From positions 1 through 64,000 of the forward strand of contig CANQTL010000013.1 in assembly GCA_947626775.1 (NCBI GenBank): a stretch of 64,000 nt of DNA, given 5' to 3'. Of this stretch, positions 15,550 to 24,107 are shown piece after piece. The stretch is from an uncultured Lachnospiraceae bacterium (GTDB lineage Bacteria; Bacillota; Clostridia; Lachnospirales; Lachnospiraceae). The notes under the pieces were generated by a model. It had not been told where the DNA came from. It saw only the letters and a list, made by a program, of their open reading frames with translations, and searched no databases. The translations under genes and the position numbers were made by a program. Every line of letters starts with the position of its first letter. Position 1 is the first letter of the stretch.

Positions 15550-17463
15550 ATGCATAAGAATTTTGATGTGATAAAGGCAAAAGCATATCCGATCGGCGTG
15601 TCTTTCTGCGAGGAGGGTATGCGCGTGTCGGCTGTGTGCGGCAGTTCTGTGTCCGGCGGTTCGGACGAAGCCGGCATGATTTTATATGACAGAGGGCACC
15701 GAAACGGTATCCGCATCCCCTTCCCGGAGGGAAGCGGCGTGGGAGCCGTGAGATCGATGCTCTTAAAGGGATATCAAAACAGGGAGTGCAGTTATCTGTT
15801 TTACTGCGGCGAACAGATCTGGCAGGATCCGTACTGCAGAAGGCTTGCGGATCCGTACCGGTACGGCGCAAGAAGAAAGAGCCTGCCCCGCTGCGCGGTC
15901 CTGGACGAGACTTACGACTGGGAAGGAGACGACACGCTCCGCTATCCGTATGAGGACGTGATCCTCTATGCGCTCCATGTGAGAGGATTTACCAGGCATC
16001 GCACGAGCGGCGTCGCCCACAGGGGCACTTATCTGGGACTGACGGAAAAAATCCCGTATCTGAAAGAGCTGGGGATCACCTCGCTGCTGCTTATGCCGGC
16101 TTATGAGTTCGACGAAATTATGGATGCGGATCCGGCGCGCGCACTGCCCGGGACGTCCGCGGACGCCGCCGCAGCGCCGTACAGAGTGAATTACTGGGGA
16201 TATCAGAAAGGGCTTTACTATATGCCGAAGAGCGGCTATGCCGACGGCAGGGACGCTGTGACGGAATTTAAAGATATGGTCAGAAAACTGCACAAAAGCG
16301 GCATTGAGGTGCTCATGCAGTTCTATTTTCCGCCGGAGATCACGCAGGCTCAGATGCTGGATATCATCCGCTACTGGGTGCTGGAGTATCATATAGACGG
16401 TTTCCATCTGATGGGGGTGGATCTGTCGATTGACGCTTTCACCAGGGATCCGCTTCTGTGTGAGACGAAAATTCTGACTTCGCAGCATTATGAGCCCGAC
16501 GGCGCCGACTATATGGCGCAGACAAGGCGGCTCGGGTGGCTGAACGACGGTTTCCTCTACGACATGCGAAAAGCGCTCAAGGGCGATGACAATATGGCCG
16601 GCCAGCTGTTTTCCCATGTGCGGGATTCCAGGCCCGAAACGGGCACTGTCAACTACATCGCCAAATGGGACGGTATGCGTCTGGCCGATGTGGTGGCTTA
16701 CGACCGCAAACATAATGAGGCGAACGGCGAGGACAACCAGGACGGCACGGATTATAACTGCAGCTGGAACTGCGGCGTAGAGGGAAAGAGCCGCCGCAAG
16801 AGCATTCAGGAACTCAGGCTCCGGCAGATGAAGAATGCGCTGTCGCTCGTTTTTCTGTCACAGGGAACGCCGCTTCTGTACAGCGGCGACGAGTTCGGCA
16901 ACACGCAGGAAGGCAACAACAATCCCTACTGCCAGGACAATGCCGTGGCGTGGATCAAATGGAATCACACGGAGAGCGGGAAGGAATTGTTTGAGTACAC
17001 CAAAATGCTGATTGGGCTTCGCAGATCCCATCCGGTTCTGCATGGCAGGGAGCCGCTCAAGGGCATGGATTATCTGTCCTGCGGCTATCCCGATATCTCC
17101 TGCCACGGCAGGGAGGCCTGGCGGCCTGATTTAAGCCCGGCGTCCCGCAGTGTCGGCATCATGTACTGCGGACAATATGGAAAGATCGGCGGACAGCGGG
17201 ACGATACGTTCCTATATGTCGGCATCAATCTGCACTGGAACGCATATTATTTTGGGCTGCCGCAGCTTCCCAGGGGGAAAGAGTGGGCGCTGTATGCCTC
17301 CAGCGATCCCAGGGACGGAGCGGAGGGCAGGAGAAGCGGAGTACAGGAGCAGGCCGAGCCTCTGCAGGAGATCTATGTCGCGCCGCGGACCATCGCGGTC
17401 TATGTGTCGCGGGACAGCGCCGTGAAGGCTGCGCCGGAGAGAGACAGGGCGCGCAGGAAATGA
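15550..17463 (+). CDS. GH13 glycogen-debranching-like protein, catalytic residues apparently lost
   Basis: Predicted 637-residue protein of glycoside hydrolase family 13, nearest to GlgX/isoamylase type. An N-terminal beta domain (about 1-120) is followed by the barrel: YALHVRGFTRH near 140, GITSLLLMPAYEFDE near 180, NYWGYQKGLYY near 218, and KHNEANGEDNQDGTDYNCSWNCG near 384-410. In active members the nucleophile sits in a GFRFDLA motif. Here the equivalent is DGFHLMG (283-289), with Met288 in place of Asp. The region that should give the acid/base Glu (an AEPWD-like motif) reads ETKILTSQ. The third acid seems kept as Asp374 in AKWDGM. Activity is therefore doubtful; it could be a carbohydrate-binding or regulatory pseudo-enzyme. 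The residue comparison was made by eye. Confidence 0.8.
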   Translation: MHKNFDVIKAKAYPIGVSFCEEGMRVSAVCGSSVSGGSDEAGMILYDRGHRNGIRIPFPEGSGVGAVRSMLLKGYQNRECSYLFYCGEQIWQDPYCRRLADPYRYGARRKSLPRCAVLDETYDWEGDDTLRYPYEDVILYALHVRGFTRHRTSGVAHRGTYLGLTEKIPYLKELGITSLLLMPAYEFDEIMDADPARALPGTSADAAAAPYRVNYWGYQKGLYYMPKSGYADGRDAVTEFKDMVRKLHKSGIEVLMQFYFPPEITQAQMLDIIRYWVLEYHIDGFHLMGVDLSIDAFTRDPLLCETKILTSQHYEPDGADYMAQTRRLGWLNDGFLYDMRKALKGDDNMAGQLFSHVRDSRPETGTVNYIAKWDGMRLADVVAYDRKHNEANGEDNQDGTDYNCSWNCGVEGKSRRKSIQELRLRQMKNALSLVFLSQGTPLLYSGDEFGNTQEGNNNPYCQDNAVAWIKWNHTESGKELFEYTKMLIGLRRSHPVLHGREPLKGMDYLSCGYPDISCHGREAWRPDLSPASRSVGIMYCGQYGKIGGQRDDTFLYVGINLHWNAYYFGLPQLPRGKEWALYASSDPRDGAEGRRSGVQEQAEPLQEIYVAPRTIAVYVSRDSAVKAAPERDRARRK

Positions 17464-17503
17464 TCCCGGGACAGGGCATTCGTGAAAGAGGCATCACAGA
17501 GTT

Positions 17504-18064
17504 ATGAGTATGAGAAAGGCATGGAACCATTTTAAGACGATCACGCAGCACAAGTATCTCGTTATGAAGGGCTGCTTTCAAGTCGGGCTGTACAGACAGG
17601 GGCTTTTGCACGATCTGTCGAAGTACGGCCCGACGGAATTTCTGGTAGGCGCCAGGTACTGGCAGGGAGACAGGAGCCCGAACAACGCGGAGCGGGAAAC
17701 CATCGGCTATTCTTCGGCGTGGCTGCACCACAAGGGACGCAACAAGCACCACTATGAATACTGGCTGGATTACAGCACGCGGAACGTGGAGGGCAGTTTT
17801 ATGGTGCCGGCGCCCATGCCGACGCGCTATGTGGTCGAGATGTTTTTAGACCGCATCGCGGCGTGCAAAGTGTATCACAAGGCTGCCTACACGGATCGCG
17901 ACCCGCTCGTCTATTACCAGTCGTCCAAGACGCCGCCTCCTCTCCATAAGAGAACGAAGCATCAGCTGGAATTTCTGCTGCGCATGCTGGCGGAGTACGG
18001 CGAGGAGAAGACTCTCCGCTATATCAGGACGAAAATTCTGAGGGATCCCAGAAGCAGAAGGTGA
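17504..18064 (+). CDS. DUF5662 family protein
   Basis: Predicted 186-residue soluble protein. The GLLHDLSKYGPTEF motif near residues 33-46 and WLHHKGRNKHHYEYW near 73-87 are the histidine-rich signatures of DUF5662, whose function is unknown. The HD-SK and HH-x-HH spacing suggests a metal-binding helical fold distantly like HD hydrolases, which is inference. It starts 41 bases after the GH13 stop, so the two are probably co-transcribed. Confidence 0.8.
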   Translation: MSMRKAWNHFKTITQHKYLVMKGCFQVGLYRQGLLHDLSKYGPTEFLVGARYWQGDRSPNNAERETIGYSSAWLHHKGRNKHHYEYWLDYSTRNVEGSFMVPAPMPTRYVVEMFLDRIAACKVYHKAAYTDRDPLVYYQSSKTPPPLHKRTKHQLEFLLRMLAEYGEEKTLRYIRTKILRDPRSRR

Positions 18065-18117
18065 CGTCCCCGCTCCTTTTTGCATAGCATATAGTATGAA
18101 AAAAAGGAGATGGGAAT

Positions 18118-18363
18118 ATGAATGCTTGGCTGATCCTGTTATACTTACTGTCGGGAAACCGAAACGGCGGGCGTGGCGACGGCAGCTGCAGAGGGGCGCG
18201 TGACGACGGCTATGACTGCAACTGTGAGAGAACGCGCGGCATTGGCAATGACTGCGGCTGTGAACAGACCCGGGACGACGACTGCGGCTGCGAGCCGCGC
18301 TTTGAACCCCGGTTCGACGCAAGACCGTTCAACAATTCTGACTGCGGCTGTACTGCGCAGTAG
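18118..18363 (+). CDS. Small cysteine-rich repeat protein
   Basis: Predicted 81-residue protein with AAAGGAG 8 bases ahead of the ATG. After a short hydrophobic start (MNAWLILLYLLSGN) it is almost entirely Gly, Asp, Arg and Cys, with repeated Cys-x-Cys units: DCNCE, DCGCE, DCGCE and DCGCT. The spacing of about 12-16 residues suggests an internal repeat. I do not recognise the family. Paired cysteines could bind metal or form disulfide cross-links, as in small spore-coat or cell-surface proteins, but there is no direct evidence. An intrinsic terminator follows directly. Confidence 0.7.
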   Translation: MNAWLILLYLLSGNRNGGRGDGSCRGARDDGYDCNCERTRGIGNDCGCEQTRDDDCGCEPRFEPRFDARPFNNSDCGCTAQ

Positions 18364-18388
18364 CCGCCGCGGCGGTTCCGGCACGAAA

Positions 18389-18440
18389 ATTGCCCTTTCT
18401 TTCGGTTGACGTAAAGAAAGGGCAATGTTAAACTGTTTTT
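18389..18440 (+). terminator. Intrinsic terminator with a 14-base-pair stem
   Basis: ATTGCCCTTTCTTT (18389-18402) pairs perfectly with AAAGAAAGGGCAAT (18413-18426); a T-rich run ends at about 18440. It closes the GH13-DUF5662-cysteine-rich unit. Confidence 0.8.
18406..18434 (+). promoter_or_regulatory. Possible trpS promoter inside the terminator
   Basis: TTGACG at 18406-18411 and TAAACT at 18429-18434 are 17 bases apart. The -35 lies in the terminator loop and the -10 just past the stem, leaving a leader of about 40 bases to trpS, too short for a T-box. Confidence 0.45.
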
Positions 18441-18481
18441 TGGTACAACCCTGGAGTAAATGCTCCGGAACGGAGGAAAAT

Positions 18482-19486
18482 ATGATAGACGATAAGAAAG
18501 TTTTGTTCAGCGGGATGCAGGCTACGGGTAACCTGACGCTGGGAAATTATCTGGGCGCGCTGAAGAACTGGGTGACGCTGTGCGACGAGTATCTGTGCTT
18601 TTACTCGGTGGTGGACTTACACTCCATCACGATCAGACAGGATCCTGCGGAACTTCGCAGACGGGCGAGAAATCTGCTGACGCTGTACATTGCCGCGGGG
18701 CTCGATCCGGAGAAAAACTGCATCTATTATCAGTCCCATGTGTCGGGACATGCCGAACTGGCATGGATCTTAAACTGTTTTACCTATATGGGAGAGCTGA
18801 ACCGCATGACACAGTACAAGGATAAAGCGGCGAAGCATGCGGACAATATCAACGCGGGCCTCTTTACCTATCCGGTGCTGATGGCGGCGGACATCCTGCT
18901 GTATCAGTCGGATGTGGTGCCCGTCGGCAAGGACCAGCTGCAGCATCTGGAGATCACGAGGGACATCGCGCAGCGCTTTAACGCGATCTACGGCGACGTG
19001 TTCACGATACCGGAGCCCTACATCGGCAGGACGGGAGCCAGTATCAAGAGCTTACAGGATCCGGCGAAGAAGATGTCCAAGTCAGACGAGAATCCAAATG
19101 CCAGCATTTATCTGATGGACGATCCCGATACGGTCATGCGCAAATTCAAGAGGGCGGTGACGGATTCCGAGGGGTGCGTGCGCTACACCGAGGAACAGCC
19201 CGGCATCCGCAATTTGATCGATATCTACTGCGTATGTACGAACAAGACTCCCGAGGAGACGGTAAAGGAGTTCGACGGCAGGGGATACGGCGATTTCAAG
19301 ACGGCGGTGGGCGAGTCCGTAGTGGGCGTCTTAAAGCCGCTGCAGGAGCGCTTCGACGACCTGAGCAGGAATAAGGATTATATTGACAAAGTGATTAAGG
19401 ACAACGCTGAGAAGGCGGAACACTATGCGCTGAAAACCCTGCGCAAGGTGCAGAAAAAAGTAGGCTTCCCGGAGCGCGTGCGCTGA
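18482..19486 (+). CDS. trpS: Tryptophanyl-tRNA synthetase
   Basis: Predicted 334-residue class I synthetase that charges tRNA-Trp. Near the start SGMQATGNLTLGNYLGA carries the TIGN-type motif (here TLGN), and the KMSKS loop is KKMSKS near residue 196-200. YMGELNRMTQYKDKAA and the ADILLYQSDVVPVGKDQ stretch are typical. Family-standard length. The ATG at 18482 has GGAGG seven bases ahead; a longer in-frame start at 18425 would begin inside the terminator. No tryptophan-responsive T-box is visible upstream. Confidence 0.96.
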   Translation: MIDDKKVLFSGMQATGNLTLGNYLGALKNWVTLCDEYLCFYSVVDLHSITIRQDPAELRRRARNLLTLYIAAGLDPEKNCIYYQSHVSGHAELAWILNCFTYMGELNRMTQYKDKAAKHADNINAGLFTYPVLMAADILLYQSDVVPVGKDQLQHLEITRDIAQRFNAIYGDVFTIPEPYIGRTGASIKSLQDPAKKMSKSDENPNASIYLMDDPDTVMRKFKRAVTDSEGCVRYTEEQPGIRNLIDIYCVCTNKTPEETVKEFDGRGYGDFKTAVGESVVGVLKPLQERFDDLSRNKDYIDKVIKDNAEKAEHYALKTLRKVQKKVGFPERVR

Positions 19487-19532
19487 TCCCGGGATCTGCT
19501 GCGCCTGGGTGCAGGCGGCGGGGAGGAAGAGG

Positions 19533-20558
19533 ATGTTCGGAACAAAAAAGACGGGGGACGCCCCGTTCCGGAATAAGGCAAAAGAACGGAGGTTCACAGG
19601 GAAAGGAAAGCGTGCCGCGGCGGCGGTCATCGTGATCGCGGCGCTTTTGATTCTGGCTGAAGGATCCTACTATACCATCAAGGAGGAAGAGCAGGCTGTT
19701 GTGTGCACCTTCGGCTCTCCCAAGGCGGTCACAACGCCGGGGCTTCACTTCAAGATACCTTTTATCCAGACGGTGACCAAGGTCAACACGACGATTCAGG
19801 GATTTTCCATCGGGTATCACTCTACCGGAGAGGAAGAGGATGCGCTGATGATCACATCCGACTATAATTTTATCTTTGTGGATTTCTATGCGGAGTATCG
19901 AGTGACCGATCCGGTCAAGGCGCTGTATGCCTCCGAGGACCCGGAACTGATCCTCAAAAATATTGCGCAGAACTGCATCCGGACGACGATCGGTTCCTAT
20001 ACCGTGGACAGTGTTCTGACGACGGGCAAGAATGAGATCCAGTCCAACATCAAGCAGCTGATTCTGGACAAACTGGAAGAGTACGATATCGGCATCCAGC
20101 TTGTGAATATCACGATACAGGACGCGACGCCGCCCACAACGGAAGTGGAAAACGCCTTCAAGGAGGTGGAGACGGCGAAGCAGGGCAAGGAGACGGCGCT
20201 CAATAATGCGAACAAGTACCGGAACGAGCAGATTCCGAACGCGGAGGCACAGGCGGATAAGATTCTGCAGGATGCGGAGGCCGGGAAGCAGGAGCGCATC
20301 AACGAGGCGAACGGTCAGGCGGCCCGTTTTAACTCCATGTATCAGGAGTATGTGAAGTACCCTGAGGTGACTAAGAAAAGAATGTTCTATGAGGCGATGG
20401 AGGACGTGCTTCCCGGAGTTAAGGTCGTGATCCAGGGAGGCGACGGTCAGACGAGCACGGTTCTGCCGCTTGACAGTTTTGTGACGAACGACGCCTCTGT
20501 AAACGGTACGGACACAGACGCTTCGGAGGATGATAAGACTTCCGATGCAGAAGAGTGA
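19533..20558 (+). CDS. hflK: HflK-like SPFH/band-7 membrane protein
   Basis: Predicted 341-residue protein with one N-terminal membrane segment near residues 25-45 (AAAAVIVIAALLILAEGSYY), then an SPFH/band-7 domain that opens with EEEQAVVCTFGSPKAVTTPGLH and a long alpha-helical segment. HflK forms a cage with HflC that surrounds FtsH protease in E. coli. The ATG at 19533 is chosen for GGAGG six bases ahead. It is followed 10 bases later by an HflC-like gene. No ftsH is in the window. In Clostridia the role is not established; naming is by similarity and gene order. Confidence 0.8.
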   Translation: MFGTKKTGDAPFRNKAKERRFTGKGKRAAAAVIVIAALLILAEGSYYTIKEEEQAVVCTFGSPKAVTTPGLHFKIPFIQTVTKVNTTIQGFSIGYHSTGEEEDALMITSDYNFIFVDFYAEYRVTDPVKALYASEDPELILKNIAQNCIRTTIGSYTVDSVLTTGKNEIQSNIKQLILDKLEEYDIGIQLVNITIQDATPPTTEVENAFKEVETAKQGKETALNNANKYRNEQIPNAEAQADKILQDAEAGKQERINEANGQAARFNSMYQEYVKYPEVTKKRMFYEAMEDVLPGVKVVIQGGDGQTSTVLPLDSFVTNDASVNGTDTDASEDDKTSDAEE

Positions 20559-20568
20559 GGTGGCAGCG

Positions 20569-21645
20569 ATGGCGGAATACGGACAGAACTTCAATCAGAC
20601 AAACGACGGGTCGCAGAATTACGAGCACTATAACTCGGACGGTACCAAAAAGAAAAATAAGGGCGAAAAAAAGAACCGTTTCGGACTGAAATTCGTGACG
20701 GCGATCATTGTGCTCGCAGCCGTGATCGTGCTTGGCAATTCCCTGGTGGTGACGAAGCAGAACCAGTTCAGGCTGATCCGGCAGTTCGGGCGGGTGCAGC
20801 GCATCGTGACGGAGGCAGGGCTCAGTTTCAAAGTGCCTTTTATCGAGTCGGTGGACACGATCCCCAAGGAACTGCTGCTGTATGATCTGCCGGCGTCCGA
20901 TGTTATCACCTCGGACAAGAAGACGATGATCGTGGACAGCTATGTGCTCTGGCATGTGACTGACCCGCTGAAATTCGCACAGACGCTGAGTTGTTCCGTG
21001 AGCAATGCGGAGGGACGAATCGATGCGATTGTGTACAATGCGATGAAAAACACGATCTCCAACATGAAGCAGGACGAGGTGATCCGCAGCCGCGACGGAA
21101 AGATGACGATCACGGTGTCGGAGGAGGAATCCGACGTGACGAACAACGACCTGGTTCTGTCCGAGGAGACGGAACGGGAACAGGTAGTGGAGATTACTTC
21201 CCTGACGGAGGAGATCATGGCGCAGATCAACCATGTGGAGAACCAGTACGGCATCGAGATTGTGGTTGTGGACGTGAAGAAGCTGGATCTGCCGGACGAC
21301 AACAAGCAGGCGGTGTACACCCGCATGATTTCCGAGCGGGAGAATATCGCCGCGCAGTATACGGCGGAAGGAAAAAGCGAGGCGCAGATGATCGAGAACA
21401 CAACCGACAAGGAAGTTTCGATCATGCTGTCCAACGCCGAGGCTGAGGCTGAAGCCACGGTCGCGGAGGGAGAGGCGGAGTATATGAGAATCCTGTCGGC
21501 AGCGTATGCCGATCCTGAAAAGATGGATTTTTATTCTTTTGTCCGCGCGCTGGACGCGGTGAAGGCGAGTATCTCAGGGGGCGATAAGACGATTATTCTG
21601 TCTGACGATTCGCCGATTGCGCAGATTTTCAACGGGCAGTACTGA
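20569..21645 (+). CDS. hflC: HflC-like SPFH/band-7 membrane protein
   Basis: Predicted 358-residue partner of the preceding protein. An unusual hydrophilic N-terminus of about 40 residues (Asn/Gln/Lys-rich) precedes the membrane segment FVTAIIVLAAVIVLGNSLVV. The SPFH domain follows (KQNQFRLIRQFGRVQRIVTEAG), and then a charged Ala/Glu-rich helix (NAEAEAEATVAEGEAEYMRIL). An insertion of about 40 acidic residues near 180-220 (SEEESDVTNNDLVLSEETE) is unlike E. coli HflC. The ATG at 20569 follows GAGGTG; a longer frame to 20530 overlaps hflK. Co-transcribed with hflK. Confidence 0.8.
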   Translation: MAEYGQNFNQTNDGSQNYEHYNSDGTKKKNKGEKKNRFGLKFVTAIIVLAAVIVLGNSLVVTKQNQFRLIRQFGRVQRIVTEAGLSFKVPFIESVDTIPKELLLYDLPASDVITSDKKTMIVDSYVLWHVTDPLKFAQTLSCSVSNAEGRIDAIVYNAMKNTISNMKQDEVIRSRDGKMTITVSEEESDVTNNDLVLSEETEREQVVEITSLTEEIMAQINHVENQYGIEIVVVDVKKLDLPDDNKQAVYTRMISERENIAAQYTAEGKSEAQMIENTTDKEVSIMLSNAEAEAEATVAEGEAEYMRILSAAYADPEKMDFYSFVRALDAVKASISGGDKTIILSDDSPIAQIFNGQY

Positions 21646-21689
21646 CGAACGAGACGTTTTGTATGCGCGGGAACGGGAGGTGTTTCCAG

Positions 21690-22547
21690 ATGAATGTCGA
21701 GGCTTTTTTTCAGACGTTGGATTCCTATTTTGACGAGCAGAAGATTGATCAGATCGATCCGTTTCTTGTCTCTTCGCTGGCGCAGGCGAAGGAGGAGCAG
21801 GATTACGGCGCTTACATTACTGTCTGCAATGAGATGATCGGCTTCTACCGCAGCATATCCGCCTTTGAGAAGGCGTATATCGCGGCGGAGGACGTGCTGC
21901 TGCTCATGGAAGAACTTCATATGGAGCACACCGAGCATTTTGCTACGACGCTCTTAAATGCGGCTACCGCGTATCGCGCTGCGGGCGACTATGCCACGGC
22001 GCTGCGCTATTACAGGCAGGCGCTGCAGATTTACGACGGGATGCTGGAGCCGCCGGATTACCGGTATGCGAGTCTGTACAACAATATGAGCATTCTGCTT
22101 GAGAAGATGGAGGACAACGAGGCCGCCATCGAGTACGCGGACAAGGCGCTTGCGATCATCAGGACGCTGCCGGACAGCGATGCGCAGACGGCGACGACCA
22201 TGACGAATCTGGCGCTGCTGTATTTTAAGACGGACCGCGCCGAACAGGCGAAAGAACTGCTGGAACAGGCGATTGCCCTGTTTGAGGGCGGCGAGGGGCC
22301 GGTCAACGAGCATTACAGCGGCGCGCTGGCCGGCGTTGCGGAAGCCTGGTACCGCATGGGCGATTACGCGAAATCGCTCGATTACTATGAGAGAGCGCTT
22401 GGCGAGGTGAAGGCCCACTACGGTGAAAACATGAGCTACGCCATTCTCTGTGAAAACTGTGCGGCGGTCTGCGGGGAACTCTCCGACGACGCGAAGAGGG
22501 ACGCATATCTGGAAAAAGCCGCTTCGGTGCGCGCGGCGCTGGCTTAG
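21690..22547 (+). CDS. Tetratricopeptide repeat protein
   Basis: Predicted 285-residue all-helical protein with at least four TPR units (for example NAATAYRAAGDYATALRYYR, NNMSILLEKMEDNEAAIEYA and AEAWYRMGDYAKSLDYYERAL). The ATG at 21690 has GGGAGGTG seven bases ahead. TPRs are scaffolds for protein binding, so no enzyme activity is implied. It is followed 87 bases later by a DUF4037 nucleotidyltransferase-like gene, an adjacency suggesting joint function. I recall TPR and DUF4037 modules as neighbours or fusions in related bacteria, but cannot check that here. Confidence 0.85.
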   Translation: MNVEAFFQTLDSYFDEQKIDQIDPFLVSSLAQAKEEQDYGAYITVCNEMIGFYRSISAFEKAYIAAEDVLLLMEELHMEHTEHFATTLLNAATAYRAAGDYATALRYYRQALQIYDGMLEPPDYRYASLYNNMSILLEKMEDNEAAIEYADKALAIIRTLPDSDAQTATTMTNLALLYFKTDRAEQAKELLEQAIALFEGGEGPVNEHYSGALAGVAEAWYRMGDYAKSLDYYERALGEVKAHYGENMSYAILCENCAAVCGELSDDAKRDAYLEKAASVRAALA

Positions 22548-22634
22548 TTCCGGCAGAGGGATATGTCCGGGAGCTTCCCGGACGGACGGCGCAGATTCGC
22601 GGCCAGGACACACGGAGGGGAAAACACAGGTCTT

Positions 22635-23576
22635 ATGAAAGGTTTGGAACTCGCTGAGAAATATTATGAAGCCTATGGCAGAAAGATGCTTGCCGCGCAG
22701 TTTCCGGAAGCCGCGCAGTATGCCGCGGCTGGACTTGCAGGGCACGGTTCGGAGTGTTTCGGCTTCGATGACGGGATCTCGATGGATCATGATTATGGTC
22801 CGTCTTTTTGTATCTGGCTGCCCCGCGATGTCTATGAACAGTACGGCGCGAAGATGCAGGCGGCATATGACGCGCTCCCCGGGGAATTTATGGGATTTGC
22901 CGCGCGGCGGATCGAGGAGCAGGGCGCGGGGAGAGTGGGGGTTCTCTGTCTGGAGGATTTCTATCTGGGGTTAATCGGGCGCGATACGCCGCCCGTCTCT
23001 GTGAGCGACTGGCTCGCGCTTGACGAGAGCAGTCTGGCCGCCGCCGTCAACGGCAGGGTCTTCGAGGACAGGCTGGGGTGGTTTAGCGCCATGCGGAAGA
23101 GTCTGACAGACTATTATCCGCGGGAGGCGTGGCTGAGGCGGCTGGCGCAGAGCATGGGCCGGGCGGCTCAGGCGGGACAGTATAATTATGCCAGAGCCAT
23201 GAAGCGGGGAGACAGGCTTGCCGCCGAGATGGCATTGACGGATTTCATCAGGGAGAGCATGCGCACGGTCTATCTGCTGAACAGGACTTATGCGCCCTAC
23301 GACAAATGGCTGCGCAGAGGGCTGCGGGAGCTTCCGTCAGGCTCAGAGATCGGCGATATGCTCGATCTGCTCTATACGGTGCCCGATCCGGCTGGGGCCT
23401 GGGCGGACGTTTCTTTGGACGATTATCTCTATTGTCTGAACACCGGCGACGGCAGGGTTCTCATCATCGAGGCGGTCTGCGGCATCATTGTGCAGATGCT
23501 CAACGAGACGGGGCTGTCCGAGCTGCAGGACAATTTCCTGCAGGCGCATCTTGGCACGATCCTGGCGAAAATATAG
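22635..23576 (+). CDS. DUF4037 protein, nucleotidyltransferase-like
   Basis: Predicted 313-residue soluble protein. The N-terminal HGSECFGFDDGISMDHDYG (near residues 36-54) is the DUF4037 hallmark and resembles the GS-x-DxD active site of polymerase-beta-type nucleotidyltransferases. The remaining helical part (to FLQAHLGTILAKI) is typical of DUF4037. The ATG at 22635 is used although GGAGGGG lies about 14 bases away, a long gap; a longer frame exists to 22563. A target RNA, protein or antibiotic is unknown. It follows a TPR gene that may act as its partner. Confidence 0.75.
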   Translation: MKGLELAEKYYEAYGRKMLAAQFPEAAQYAAAGLAGHGSECFGFDDGISMDHDYGPSFCIWLPRDVYEQYGAKMQAAYDALPGEFMGFAARRIEEQGAGRVGVLCLEDFYLGLIGRDTPPVSVSDWLALDESSLAAAVNGRVFEDRLGWFSAMRKSLTDYYPREAWLRRLAQSMGRAAQAGQYNYARAMKRGDRLAAEMALTDFIRESMRTVYLLNRTYAPYDKWLRRGLRELPSGSEIGDMLDLLYTVPDPAGAWADVSLDDYLYCLNTGDGRVLIIEAVCGIIVQMLNETGLSELQDNFLQAHLGTILAKI

Positions 23577-23585
23577 CGGGCGCGC

Positions 23586-23614
23586 TTGAAACATATGTTC
23601 GAATGTGTTACACT
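23586..23614 (+). promoter_or_regulatory. Predicted promoter for the NusG-II/Gx operon
   Basis: TTGAAA at 23586-23591 and TACACT at 23609-23614 are 17 bases apart, with a ribosome site and GTG start at 23634 following. It also argues against the longer start at 23586. Confidence 0.4.
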
Positions 23615-23633
23615 GTACAGAGAGGAAAATCAT

Positions 23634-24107
23634 GTGAAGGAGAAAAACGCTCTTTTCAGGAAAGCTGATTTGATCCTGATCGCCGCCTGTCTTTTCGCGG
23701 CGGCGTTCCTCGCCGCGTGTTTTGCGCGGCGGCGTGAGCCGGGCGATTCGGTGAACTTTCTGTATGACGGCATTACGCTTAAAACGGTCGCCCTGGACTT
23801 GGCGGACAGAGCCGCCGCAGGGGACGGTTATTATCTGATTACTTACCGGGATGATGTGACGGCTGTGGAATACTGTGCCGATATGCCGGATCTCCATTTT
23901 CCGGAATATATCGGCTACAATCTGATCTCGGTGCGGGACGGCGCGGTCAGCGTGGAAGCTGCCGACTGCAGGGATCAGATCTGCGTGCGCCATAAGAAGA
24001 TCTCCATGTCAGGGGAGAGCATTGTCTGCCTGCCCCACAGGCTCGTGGTGGAGATCACGGGCGCAGAACAGGATGAGGGCGGCGCGCCGGACGGGGTGAC
24101 GAGATGA
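23634..24107 (+). CDS. NusG domain II-containing secreted or membrane protein
   Basis: Predicted 157-residue protein. One N-terminal membrane segment (DLILIAACLFAAAFLAACF) is followed by an extracytoplasmic domain ending in DCRDQICVRHKKISMSGESI and CLPHRLVVEI, the NusG_II pattern with its conserved CLP and paired Cys. Such proteins sit beside Hpre_diP_synt_I genes in many Clostridia and may bind flavin or quinone carriers; that is inference. GTG at 23634 follows AGAGGA. The stop overlaps the next start by 4 bases, so the two are co-translated. Confidence 0.8.
   Translation: MKEKNALFRKADLILIAACLFAAAFLAACFARRREPGDSVNFLYDGITLKTVALDLADRAAAGDGYYLITYRDDVTAVEYCADMPDLHFPEYIGYNLISVRDGAVSVEAADCRDQICVRHKKISMSGESIVCLPHRLVVEITGAEQDEGGAPDGVTR

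Noticed and set aside
18425..18481. Possible T-box leader of trpS
   Set aside because: Only about 40 bases lie between the predicted promoter and trpS, too little for a T-box, and no T-box sequence was seen.
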